Assembly (NCBI GenBank): GCA_948485625.1
Contig: CAOMRW010000003.1
Location: 1 to 64,000, forward strand
Length of the DNA stretch: 64,000 bases
Direction: 5' to 3'
DNA from: an uncultured Clostridia bacterium
GTDB lineage: Bacteria; Bacillota; Clostridia; TANB77; CAG-508
Part shown: piece after piece, positions 36,364 to 45,254 of the stretch
Layout of the letters: the number at the start of each line of letters is the position of its first letter
Numbering within the stretch: the first letter of the stretch is position 1
Notes under the pieces: model-generated
What the model was told of the DNA's origin: nothing
Database searches by the model: none
Seen by the model: the letters and a program-made list of their open reading frames with translations, nothing else
Made by a program: the position numbers and the translations under genes

Positions 36364-37359
36364 TTATTTTTTAAAATATGTTTCCGTATAAAAATTATTG
36401 TCCCTTAACATTTTATTGATAGACTCAAACTTACAATCTGCAAATTCTTGACACAAATCAAGTATTTCTTTTTCATTATCTTTACTTAAAACATATATTC
36501 TAATTTTTCCATCATTAAATTTAAAAATAAAAACTTTTTCTTTGCCTAAATATTCGTTCCAAAATCCATTTTGTAATGTCTCAAAAATAAAATTCTCAAA
36601 CATTTCTATTTTATCACTAGAAAATGAAATTCCATAATTATTTCCATAGGGTTTTATTTCAAAATTATTTTCTTGTAGTTTATCTATATTGCTAATTCCC
36701 ATAATATAACTATAATTCATCATTTTTCCTTCTTTCAATATTTTGTTACTATCTAAATTATCTGTATTTAAATATTTATAATCTAATGCATTTGAATTGC
36801 TAATAACTGTTTTGCCTAAATTCTTTTCTAAATCTTCTCTTGCAACTTTTGCTGTATGACCACCCATTTTTGCTACTTCTCTATTTGCTTTTAATCCATA
36901 AGGTCTATGTTCTTTTGCAAGTTCTCTTGTCGCTATTTCCCCTAAATCTGTTAATGCTACTTCAATATCTGTCATATTATCTCTTAATGATTCTTTTCTA
37001 ATATTTTTATAATCTTTATACTCAAATGCTATTTCTTCTTTCTTTGAATCATCATTTTGAGCAATTAAATAACAAGCATATCTTGTTAGCATATAATCTT
37101 CTACTTGTCTTTTAGCTCCTTTTCCTATATCTATCATTTTGCTGACCTTAGCAAAATGATCAAACTCTCTAATTCCAGAGTTTTTACAAGATTCTATTGC
37201 TTTATTAATTACTTCTAAAAAGTTTCTCCATTGTGTATAACCTAATTGAATTTGTAAATCTCTGGCATACCAAAATTCTATGTTTTCTTTTTCTTCTGTA
37301 TTAATAATAGAATCAAATTTTTCTTTTAATTCTATTAGTTTTGTTTTTTCAAATTCCAT
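36364..37359 (-). CDS. DinD-like / BRO-family DNA-damage-associated protein
   Basis: This protein of about 331 residues has an N-terminal half matching DinD/BRO-type proteins: FWYARDLQIQLGYTQWRNFL, SGIREFDHFAKVSKMI, DYMLTRYACYLIAQN, then IEVALTDLGEIATRELA and a GGHTAKVAREDLEKNLGK segment. Compared with DinD the middle third is missing (it jumps from EIAFEYKDYKNIRKE to NMTDIEVAL). A further C-terminal region of about 130 residues is unrelated. Family members occur in prophages and SOS regulons. The ATG at 37359 follows GGAAGTG. Confidence 0.72.
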   Translation of the reverse strand: MEFEKTKLIELKEKFDSIINTEEKENIEFWYARDLQIQLGYTQWRNFLEVINKAIESCKNSGIREFDHFAKVSKMIDIGKGAKRQVEDYMLTRYACYLIAQNDDSKKEEIAFEYKDYKNIRKESLRDNMTDIEVALTDLGEIATRELAKEHRPYGLKANREVAKMGGHTAKVAREDLEKNLGKTVISNSNALDYKYLNTDNLDSNKILKEGKMMNYSYIMGISNIDKLQENNFEIKPYGNNYGISFSSDKIEMFENFIFETLQNGFWNEYLGKEKVFIFKFNDGKIRIYVLSKDNEKEILDLCQEFADCKFESINKMLRDNNFYTETYFKK

Positions 37360-37621
37360 AAATATCACTTCCATATAAAATACTAATAATAGCATATTTA
37401 AGATTATCTTTTAGTTCATTTATTGGTATATTTATTGTTCTAATTTATATGATACTATTGTGATATCATTCCAAAACATTTGTTCTTTAAAGTCAATACA
37501 TTTTTACTAAAATTTCGCCATATATTTTATCACTTTTTTACTACTTTTTTAAAAATAGGTAATTACACTTTTAAAAAATGTTTATTTTTCAACACTTTAC
37601 ACGCGTACCGTTTACTGACAC

Positions 37622-37703
37622 TTTACGACTGGCCCTCAGCTTATGGCTTATCTTTGCCAGGTGAATATGTGTCTTGAAAACTATCAGCCAAAGATTGAAT
37701 TAT
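37622..37703 (+). pseudogene. asnB 3'-end remnant
   Basis: About 80 bases encode TGPQLMAYLCQ (ACTGGCCCTCAGCTTATGGC), then a short run ending YQPKIEL and a stop, nearly the same as the C-terminus of the intact asnB 1.5 kb upstream but diverged in several codons. No start or upstream coding is left. It marks a former second asnB copy, mostly deleted. The rest of 37396-37760 shows no gene. Confidence 0.85.
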
Positions 37704-37714
37704 AAAATAATTTA

Positions 37715-37735
37715 GAGGTCGCAATTTGCGACCTC
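37715..37735. terminator. Hairpin after the asnB remnant
   Basis: GAGGTCGCAA pairs with TTGCGACCTC. A related hairpin (GAGGTCACAA) occurs at 38169-38195 after a similar ATTGAATTATA stretch. Confidence 0.7.
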
Positions 37736-37760
37736 AAGTTTAATGAATAAAAGTTTATAG

Positions 37761-37943
37761 TCAGGATTTTCTATGTTTCTTTTTCAATTCTTCTCTCACT
37801 TCCGATATATCTCTTATTGGAACTTTACATTGCCTATCTGCTACATAATCATAATATGTGGAGAAATTATCTTTAGTTTTAAATATTGGTTCTCCTGGAT
37901 CTCCATCATATATATGCATCCCTTTATTATCGCTATTATCCAT
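37761..37943 (-). CDS. Small hypothetical protein
   Basis: This 60-residue acidic-then-basic protein is preceded by AAAGGAGG with good spacing. It has no membrane segment and no known motif, and its C-terminus is highly charged (REELKKKHRKS). It could be a genuine small gene or a fragment. Confidence 0.5.
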   Translation of the reverse strand: MDNSDNKGMHIYDGDPGEPIFKTKDNFSTYYDYVADRQCKVPIRDISEVREELKKKHRKS

Positions 37944-38168
37944 CCTTTTTCCTCCTTTTTGACATTAAGTTTTACATTGTATTACTTATTTATATTTAAT
38001 AAACCTGCCATAAAGTAGCGCAGGAGGATTTTTTACTAAATTTATATATATTCTAACATTATTCCATTATTATTTCAACCAATTCTTCTTATTTTCTCTA
38101 CATACCTAATAAATTTTGTAATTACATTTTTTAATATGTTATTATTATAAAATTGAATTATAGATGAT

Positions 38169-38195
38169 AAAGAGGTCACAAATTGTGACCTCTTT
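38169..38195. terminator. Terminator hairpin
   Basis: AAAGAGGTCACAA pairs with TTGTGACCTCTTT. It lies just downstream of the glycosyltransferase gene on the minus strand and after AAAATTGAATTATAG, which resembles the end of asnB, on the plus strand. Confidence 0.75.
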
Positions 38196-38213
38196 GCTTC
38201 TTGTTATTTTTCT

Positions 38214-39041
38214 TTAGTTAATTATTTTAGACATTGCATCATCTAACCTTTTTTTACACATATCTACTTCTTTTTTTATTATTATATCTATTTCTTTTGT
38301 ATATTCAGTTTCTCTCATTTTTAGCAAATCTTTTAAGTTTAATATAGTATCTTCTACATTTTTTAAGCTTATTTTTGTCGTTATACTATTAGGTCTTCCA
38401 CTTATGTATTTATGAACAACAAAATCTGCTATTTTATAACTTTTTGATTTTATAACACCATTATATACAAATAATACATCCTCATAAAGTCTATTTTCTG
38501 CAAATTTAATGTTGTTTTCTTCTAAATATTTTCTTCTCCAACATTTACTCCAAACATTAGGATATTTGTCTGTTGAAGATTTATAGCTTTTTGTACAAGT
38601 TTCTTCTGTTGGAATAACTAGTTCCTCTCTATTTCCTTCAATTTTAAATCCTAAATATATTATATCTGTTTTATCTTCTCCTATAACTTTATCTAGTTTT
38701 TCCAATACATCATTTTGTGCCAAATAGTCATCTCCATCTAAAAATACTATATATTCTCCTTTTGCAATTTCTAATCCTGAATTTCTTACTCCACCAATTC
38801 CTTTATTTTCAGAGTGTTTTATGTATATTATATTTTTATATTTTGAACATAATTCTAAAATCTTGCTTTCTGTATTGTCAATTGAACCATCATCAATTAA
38901 TATTATTTCTATATTTTTAAATGTTTGATTTTCTACACTTGAAATGGCTCTTTCTATGTACTCTTGTATATTGTATGATGTTACTATTACACTAAATCTT
39001 TTTTCTTCTTTTATAATTTTTTGCTTTACTTGCTGGTCCAT
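38214..39041 (-). CDS. Family 2 glycosyltransferase
   Basis: This 275-residue GT-A fold enzyme has SVIVTSYNIQEYIERAISSV, the nucleotide-binding IILIDDGSIDNT and the metal-binding VFLDGDDYLA near residue 105. It transfers a sugar from a nucleotide donor in surface polysaccharide synthesis; donor and acceptor are unknown. It overlaps the upstream glycosyltransferase by 50 bases, so translation is coupled. Confidence 0.88.
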   Translation of the reverse strand: MDQQVKQKIIKEEKRFSVIVTSYNIQEYIERAISSVENQTFKNIEIILIDDGSIDNTESKILELCSKYKNIIYIKHSENKGIGGVRNSGLEIAKGEYIVFLDGDDYLAQNDVLEKLDKVIGEDKTDIIYLGFKIEGNREELVIPTEETCTKSYKSSTDKYPNVWSKCWRRKYLEENNIKFAENRLYEDVLFVYNGVIKSKSYKIADFVVHKYISGRPNSITTKISLKNVEDTILNLKDLLKMRETEYTKEIDIIIKKEVDMCKKRLDDAMSKIIN

Positions 39042-40163
39042 CTTTTATCTCAATCTCCTTTCCATTAACAATACTTTCAAATAAATCTGTTAAGTTATTT
39101 GCTGCAATACTACTTGTCCACTCTTCTGTTATTGTTTTATATGCATTAGTTCCTAATGTTTCTCTTAATTCTTTGTTTTCTATTGCATTTTTTACATAAT
39201 TTTCTAAATCTTTATAGTTATTATACATTAGTCCATTTTCTTTATGTTTAATTAAAAATGGAACTGAACCCATTCTTTGGTTTGCTATAACTACACATCC
39301 TGCATTCATTGATTCATTAATTACAGCTCCCCATCCTTCTCTGCTATCACTTGTTCCTATAAAAATATTAGCTTCTTCCATATAGTCTTTGACCTTATCG
39401 CTTGGCACTTGTCCTACTACTTCTATTACATCTTCTAGATTTTCTTTTTTTATTTTTTCTCTTATTTTGTTTTCAAGTATACCTGTTCCTAACATTTTTA
39501 TGTTAAAATTATAGTTTTGTTGTTTTAAATTTTTTGCTAATTTTAAAACAATTTCAGGATGTTTCCATTTTATAAATCTTGCAACCCATACTATTTGTAT
39601 TTTTTCATTTTGTTCTTTTTTATTTATTAATTCTTTTATATCATATTTGTTTGTTTCTAAAAAAATCCCCATTTATATATTTTATCTTTATACAATCTAA
39701 AAAGGTTAAAATCATTTGCTCCATATGCATTTGCACATAAAAGATATAGGTTTTTATTTTTTCTATATTTTATATGTCTATTGAAAAATAGTTTCATTTT
39801 TTCTTTGTCAAATATTGTTTTGAAAAATCCATCTAAAAATATAAAAATTCTTGCTCTGTACCTGAATGTTAATTTGTCTTGCTTTAACCTTTCTTCTATT
39901 AGTTCATCTGTTGTTGATCCTATTATTACTACATCACTTTCTAGTGCCAATTTTTTTGCTTTTTCATACTCATCATCATTTTCATATGCCTTTACTACAA
40001 AGTCATATTCTTTATCTAAGTCTTTAAATCCTAAGTCTAATCTCCATTGAAATATTTTTACTGTTGATACAAATTTAAAGTCATTTCCTAATTTCTTTTG
40101 CATTTCTAGGCAAAATGGCACTTGATGATGTGTTAAAAAATTTGAAAAAAATGTTACTTTCAT
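38992..40163 (-). pseudogene. Family 4-type glycosyltransferase, frame broken at a T7 tract
   Basis: The N-terminal part (MKVTFFSNFLTHHQVPFCLE to YKDKIYKWGFF) and the C-terminal GT-B part (IVWVARFIKWKHPEIVLKLA, then GTSDSREGWGAVINESMNAG) are in adjacent frames. The junction is GGA followed by seven T and AGAAAC on the coding strand; eight T would join them into one protein of about 390 residues. This is a homopolymer slip and not a CGG site. It may be phase variation of a surface-glycan gene, a mutation or a sequence error. Confidence 0.8.
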
Positions 40164-40233
40164 AATTAATTCCTCTTTTACTATATATTTTACATAATTT
40201 TATCATTTTTTATATTATTTTTCAATAAAAATC

Positions 40234-40283
40234 AAAAAAATATAATGAAGTGAATATTTTTATTTCACTTCATTATATTTTTT
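40234..40283. terminator. Bidirectional terminator
   Basis: A 20-bp stem (AAAAAAATATAATGAAGTGA with its complement) carries A and T runs on either side. It lies between the glycosyltransferase block and the small gene at 40312. Confidence 0.8.
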
Positions 40284-40311
40284 TCTTTTTATAGATTCTC
40301 TGTAATTTTTC

Positions 40312-40611
40312 TTATATGCTTTTCTTTATTATGGCTTTGCAAAATCTATTCAACCATAAGTATAACATACTCTTTTTTGATATTGTTACTGATTTTTCCT
40401 CCTCTTTTCCATTTTGTCCTAGCCAAATTTTGATTTCATCTTTTCCTGTGTTTCTATCAAAATTGATATATATGAAATCAATTTTTGGTAGTTTTTCTAT
40501 AATTTCTGTCATTTCTTCTCTTCTTGCGATTCTACAAATCATTTCAATATCTTTTTTTGAAAGCTGTCTTTGGTTTCTTAGCATTTTCCGTGTCCATTTT
40601 AATTCAAGCAT
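40312..40611 (-). CDS. Hypothetical protein
   Basis: This 99-residue basic protein has a helical N-terminal half (RNQRQLSKKDIEMICRIARR) and a probable beta-hairpin (IDFIYINFDRNTGKDEIKIW). AGGAGG precedes the ATG. Codon 8 is an in-frame CGG read straight. I do not recognise the family. Confidence 0.55.
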   Translation of the reverse strand: MLELKWTRKMLRNQRQLSKKDIEMICRIARREEMTEIIEKLPKIDFIYINFDRNTGKDEIKIWLGQNGKEEEKSVTISKKSMLYLWLNRFCKAIIKKSI

Positions 40612-40748
40612 TTCTTGTCCTCCTTATAATTATATAATATGGAAAATTAATTTATTAGTCTCTGAATAACTTTTAGAGACCTTTTACATTTATCTTTTTT
40701 ATTATACATTATTTTATTAAGTTTGCCAAGTACCTTATATTATTTATT

Positions 40749-42371
40749 TTAATCTTTGAAAAATTTATTAAATAGACCTTTTTTATTTTTTGTGTTTTTT
40801 TCTTCTAGTTTTTTATTATTTCTGTTATTTTTTTTATCTTTGATTTTTTCTTCATCAGTATAATCATCTTCTTCATCTACATCATAATATTCATCATCAT
40901 ATTCTGCTTCATCTACCTCATAATATTCATCATCATATTCTACATCGTCTACATCATCTTCTTCATATTCTTCATATTCTTCACTATCATATTCTTCATC
41001 TTCGTCTTCCTCATAATATTCTTCCTCTTCATCATTATCATATTCATATTCTTCAATATATTCTACATCATCATTATTAATTTGTGTTTTAAATATATCA
41101 TCTTCATCATAATGTTTGTCTTCATATTTAGTGTTTTCATTATTTCCATTATTTTCATTTTCTTCGTCTAATTCTTCAACTTGTTCTAACTTAAATTCTG
41201 ATAAATCCTTTTCAAATTTTTTACTTACTTCATTTTGGAATACTTCATATATATTTTTTATTTCTTCGGTTCTCCAGTAGTTTGAATTTATGATTGTTCC
41301 TGATTTGATTTTTATACTATTTATTTCTTTTTCAAAGCTTTTTTCTTTTTCTTCTATATTTTTTAAATATTCTTTATTATATAATTCTTTATATGCTTTT
41401 TTTGTTGCTTTTCCTGATATTTCTCTTAATATTAATTCATATAAATTATTAAATTGTTCCATATCTAATTCGAAGTTTTCACATGCGTCTTTCATTAGTT
41501 GTTTGTGAACTTTCACTCCATTTATTGATGTCATTCTTTCATTATCCAAAAAGCTTACTATATATATTTTTTGAGCTTTTAAAAATGCTAGTTTTACACT
41601 TGTATCTCTTTGTATTTTTTTATATTTATCTAATTTTATGTCATCATCATTAATTTCTGTTAAAAGTTTTTTCATTTTTTCATATGCTATAATATAGCAT
41701 CCAGCTTCTTTTTTAGCAATTTGCTTTCTAGTATTTATAGCTTTTTCTATAACATTTTTATTAAATGGCACTCTTTCATCTTTACCATTGTTAGTCATAA
41801 TTTCTGTTATCTCTTCTTTTTCATCTTCTGTATCTGAATTAATAAATTCTTTTAATTCTCTTATTAAGCTTATATCAATTTCACTTATATCTTTATTAGA
41901 TTTATCAAGTGCTTGAATATAATTTTTTTCTTTTTCTCTTTTTTCTCTTGAATATTTATTTCTTTCTTTTTGTTTATTATTAAATATTGTTAATGCTTCT
42001 ATAAATTCTTTACCTAATTCTTCAAGTCTTATATTATTTTTGTTTATATCTTCTTCTATTTTTTTTAGCCTTTTTTCAACTAATAAAGCATCTTCATCTA
42101 AACTATCAAATAATTGATTTCTTTCTTCTTCAAGTTTTATATTATTTTTATAAATCTTTTTTTGTTCTTGTTGAATCTTTCTTATTTTATTTGCATATTC
42201 ATCAAATTCATTTATAATTTCATCTTCTTCTTCAAGTATTTTCTGGTATTTTTCTATTTCTTCAATTATTTGACTATAATTTTTGTAGATTGTTTTTAAA
42301 TTTATTTTTTTGTAAAATTCAAATATATTATTATAATATTTTTCTAATAAAATAGCACTTCTTTCATACAT
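40749..42371 (-). CDS. Coiled-coil protein with Asp/Glu/Tyr repeat tail
   Basis: This 540-residue cytosolic protein of unknown function has residues 1 to about 160 as long coiled coil (IEKYQKILEEEDEIINEF, KLEEERNQLF and similar). A globular helical part spans about 160-390. From about 420 to 505 it is extremely acidic and tyrosine-rich, with the tandem unit EYDDEYYEVDEA / EYDDEYYDVDEE. It then ends in a very basic tail (KNKKGLFNKFFKD). The charge switch suggests an assembly or nucleic-acid-mimic role, but that is inference. GGGGGA precedes the ATG. Confidence 0.7.
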   Translation of the reverse strand: MYERSAILLEKYYNNIFEFYKKINLKTIYKNYSQIIEEIEKYQKILEEEDEIINEFDEYANKIRKIQQEQKKIYKNNIKLEEERNQLFDSLDEDALLVEKRLKKIEEDINKNNIRLEELGKEFIEALTIFNNKQKERNKYSREKREKEKNYIQALDKSNKDISEIDISLIRELKEFINSDTEDEKEEITEIMTNNGKDERVPFNKNVIEKAINTRKQIAKKEAGCYIIAYEKMKKLLTEINDDDIKLDKYKKIQRDTSVKLAFLKAQKIYIVSFLDNERMTSINGVKVHKQLMKDACENFELDMEQFNNLYELILREISGKATKKAYKELYNKEYLKNIEEKEKSFEKEINSIKIKSGTIINSNYWRTEEIKNIYEVFQNEVSKKFEKDLSEFKLEQVEELDEENENNGNNENTKYEDKHYDEDDIFKTQINNDDVEYIEEYEYDNDEEEEYYEEDEDEEYDSEEYEEYEEDDVDDVEYDDEYYEVDEAEYDDEYYDVDEEDDYTDEEKIKDKKNNRNNKKLEEKNTKNKKGLFNKFFKD

Positions 42372-42525
42372 ATTTGAGTCCCCCTATTTCTACATTTTTC
42401 TCTTTATATTTTTTACATTTTATCACCTTTAACATAAAATAACAAGTTTTTTACTTTATTTTAGTCAAATTATTCTGTGTTATCCAAGTGAGACTCTTTT
42501 TTTGGATATGCTTTCATTTGGGTTG

Positions 42526-43049
42526 TTATTTTTTTACTATTTCTCCGTGGTATTCCAACTACAGTTGTATTGTCAATTATGTCTTTTAGTACAACAGAGT
42601 TTGCTCCTATTTTTACATTATTTCCTATTTTTATTGGTCCTAATATCTTTGCTCCTGAGCCTATCATTACATTGTTTCCTAAGTCAGGATGCCTTTTGTT
42701 TTTGTCTTTTCCTGTTCCTCCGGAGTGTACTATTATGGTATATTGTACAGTTATCTCCAATTGTTGCTGTTTCTCCTATAACTATTCCCATTCCATGGTC
42801 TATAAATAGTTTTCTTCCTATTTTTGCTCCTGGGTGTATTTCTATTCCTGTTATGTGTCTGGATATTTGAGATATTAGTCTTGCTAGGAAAAATAGTTTT
42901 TTGCAATATAAAAAATGTGCTATTCTATGAAAGAATATAGCATGAAATCCTGGATATAAGATTATTGCTTCTAATACATTTCTACATGCAGGGTCTTTGT
43001 AGCAAATATTTTTTGCATCTATATATAATTCTTTTAATCCTTTTATCAT
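42526..43049 (-). CDS. cysE: Serine O-acetyltransferase (CysE), with two +1 frameshifts
   Basis: This left-handed beta-helix enzyme makes O-acetylserine for cysteine synthesis. The N-terminal helices and hexapeptide repeats (HRIAHFLYCKKLFFLARLIS, IEIHPGAKIGRKLFIDHGMG) are in frame one. The catalytic GGTGKDKNKRHPDLGNN is in frame two, reached by skipping the C at 42722 (ACA CTC C GGA GGA ACA). At the end, VVGIP is followed by C GGA GAA ATA GTA AAA AAA TAA; skipping the C at 42547 gives the usual GIPGEIVKK end and a stop at 42526. The total is about 173 residues, a normal short CysE. Two independent skips in one gene make chance damage unlikely. Confidence 0.88.
42544..42547 (-). other. Putative +1 recoding site (CGG) near the cysE end
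   Basis: The phase-correct codon after CCA is CGG. Omitting the C gives GGA GAA ATA GTA and the usual C-terminal tail with a stop. Confidence 0.7.
42719..42722 (-). other. Putative +1 recoding site (CGG) in the cysE catalytic loop
   Basis: The zero-frame codon after CTC is CGG. Omitting the C gives GGA GGA ACA GGA AAA, the conserved GGTGK segment. Confidence 0.75.
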
Positions 43050-43135
43050 AACATCACCTTTATATTATTATATGTGTTCAATTAGAAACAGTTCTTTTTA
43101 AGATGACTATTCAATCAAATGTAGTTACAGATATC

Positions 43136-43636
43136 TTATTTATAACTAGGATATTTTTTACAATTTATTATTAAATGTTGGAAATCAAAATCTCTATTTT
43201 CTATTTTTTTCTTTATTTCTTTTGGCTTAAATTTTACATTTTTTAATTCATTAATAGAAATCCATTTAAAATGTAAACTTATATTATCTTCAACTACATC
43301 ATATTCTTTGTTATTTATATATTCTTTATTATCTAAATTTAGTAAATAGTAAAATCCTAATTCATGTATTTGTTTTCCATTTTTTCTGGTAAAGAAATTT
43401 TCTGTTATTGTTACTAATTTATTAATATGGGTATTATATTCTGTTTCTTCTTTTACTTCTCTTATAACTGCTTTTTCTGAATCTTCCCATATTTGTACAT
43501 GTCCTCCTGGTAGACAGTAAAAATCATTGTTTTCCATCTTTACAACTAATACTTCATCATTATGTATTAATATGCCATTTACTCTGAATTTAAAATTTCC
43601 AGAAAGATTTTCTATTTTTATATCATTGTTATTCAT
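43136..43636 (-). CDS. NUDIX hydrolase
   Basis: This 166-residue pyrophosphohydrolase contains a complete NUDIX box, GGHVQIWEDSEKAVIREVKE (then ET), with the metal-binding REVKEE core. The substrate is unknown; the fold fits nucleoside di- or triphosphate clean-up. The ATG follows a poor AGAGGAAAAT site. It stands alone between cysE and the ABC-2 genes. Confidence 0.88.
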   Translation of the reverse strand: MNNNDIKIENLSGNFKFRVNGILIHNDEVLVVKMENNDFYCLPGGHVQIWEDSEKAVIREVKEETEYNTHINKLVTITENFFTRKNGKQIHELGFYYLLNLDNKEYINNKEYDVVEDNISLHFKWISINELKNVKFKPKEIKKKIENRDFDFQHLIINCKKYPSYK

Positions 43637-43666
43637 ATTATATTTTCCTCTAATAATATTTTTTAT

Positions 43667-44461
43667 TTAATTTCCTGTACTTCTATATCTTTTTAGTGCC
43701 CAATTCCATATCTTTATTGCTATTATCCAAAAAATAATTGCAATTAATGGGGATAAATAAGTCATATATTTGTCTATTCCTAAATAATTCATGGTTGGAT
43801 AATATGCTACAAATGCAAATGGTAATATGTATGTTATTAAGAATTTTATAAATTTATTATATATATCAATTGGATATTCTGTGAATGTATACATTCTAAA
43901 AAATGTCCATATTACTTCGTTAGATTTGTATGTCCAGAATGATGCTATACTAAATATTGTATTTATTGCTCCAATTATCATTGCACCGATTATACTAAAA
44001 AATATTATTTTAATAATTAAAAAGAATGTTATTGGTATTGCTAATTTTATTAGCATACTAATTGTTATAAATAATCCTAATGCTAAGTATCCTAGACATG
44101 TGAATTCATTTGAAGCTCCTATTATTGATATTAATGGATGCACTGGTCTTAATAAGATTTTATCAAAATCTCCATTTCTTATGTATTTAGGCCCTATCTC
44201 ATATAATTCATCAAAACAAAAGTCTACTATTCCTATTGATATTAACATTACTCCATATAATAAAAGGCTTTGTTCAAATCTCCATCCTGCAAGATTATCT
44301 GTATTTTGAAATGTTATCCATATAAATATTACTTCTACTAATTGTGTTACTAATTGTGATATCATTCCAGCAATACAATCTAATCTATATATAAGCATTT
44401 CTTTTAATGAGGCTGACAAAAAAGATAAATATAGTTTTGCATTATGTATTATATTGTTCAT
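43667..44461 (-). CDS. ABC-2-type permease, second subunit
   Basis: This membrane protein of about 264 residues has six predicted hydrophobic helices, of the ABC-2 permease type with a conserved GDFDKILLRPVHPL loop near residue 95. The ATG at 44461 follows GGAGG formed by the last codons of the upstream permease, so the two are translationally coupled. With the next permease and the ATPase it forms an exporter of unknown substrate. Confidence 0.82.
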   Translation of the reverse strand: MNNIIHNAKLYLSFLSASLKEMLIYRLDCIAGMISQLVTQLVEVIFIWITFQNTDNLAGWRFEQSLLLYGVMLISIGIVDFCFDELYEIGPKYIRNGDFDKILLRPVHPLISIIGASNEFTCLGYLALGLFITISMLIKLAIPITFFLIIKIIFFSIIGAMIIGAINTIFSIASFWTYKSNEVIWTFFRMYTFTEYPIDIYNKFIKFLITYILPFAFVAYYPTMNYLGIDKYMTYLSPLIAIIFWIIAIKIWNWALKRYRSTGN

Positions 44462-44462
44462 T

Positions 44463-45254
44463 CTATCCTCCATTTATTGTTATTTTCTTTACTGCATTAT
44501 TAAAAAATATTTTTGCTATTAAATATAATATTGTTATCCATGCTAATAATTTTGCTATTATAATCCATATTTCATTTGGCTCTATTCTTCCTAAATAAAT
44601 ATTTATAGGTGTATATATGAATTCTTTAAATGGTAATATATTTGCAATTTTTTGAAACCATACGGGGAATAATGTTAGTGGTGCTATTAAACCAGAAAAC
44701 ATTGAAATTACTGATTTTCTTAATATTTGCATTCCCCAAATTGAGTTTGTGTAAAATCCTACTGTTCCTATTATCATTTGTATAAAAAATGATATTGGCA
44801 ATATTAATATTATTACTAATAAAAATAGTATAAAGTTTATTAAATTTGCTGGCATAGCAACTTTCCAAAATATTGAACATAATATAAATGTTGCTAATGA
44901 TACTGGTATTGCAAATCCTATTTCTCCTAAATAAATTCCAAAATAGTATTTAAAATATGAAATTGGACTTAATAGTTCTTTATTTATTTTCCCACTTTTT
45001 ATTGCATGTGACATATCTTCATTAATTCCCCATGTTGCAATTGAACTTAAAGATACTACTAATATGTAATATGTTATCATTTGTTCAATTGAAAATCCTC
45101 CTGCATTGCCTGTCTGATTGTATATTGCTTGCCATACAAATATGTATACAATTACTTCTACAAGTCTGTTTAATGTAAATAAGTAAAAATTTGATTTATA
45201 TATTGTGTATTCTTTAAAATGTATTTTTCCTAGTTCTAACATTGTTTTTAGCAT
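44463..45254 (-). CDS. ABC-2-type permease, first subunit
   Basis: This 263-residue protein has six hydrophobic helices and the same family loop (KSGKINKELLSPISYF), paralogous to the downstream permease. It overlaps the end of the ATPase gene by a few bases. GAGGTG precedes the ATG. Confidence 0.82.
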   Translation of the reverse strand: MLKTMLELGKIHFKEYTIYKSNFYLFTLNRLVEVIVYIFVWQAIYNQTGNAGGFSIEQMITYYILVVSLSSIATWGINEDMSHAIKSGKINKELLSPISYFKYYFGIYLGEIGFAIPVSLATFILCSIFWKVAMPANLINFILFLLVIILILPISFFIQMIIGTVGFYTNSIWGMQILRKSVISMFSGLIAPLTLFPVWFQKIANILPFKEFIYTPINIYLGRIEPNEIWIIIAKLLAWITILYLIAKIFFNNAVKKITINGG

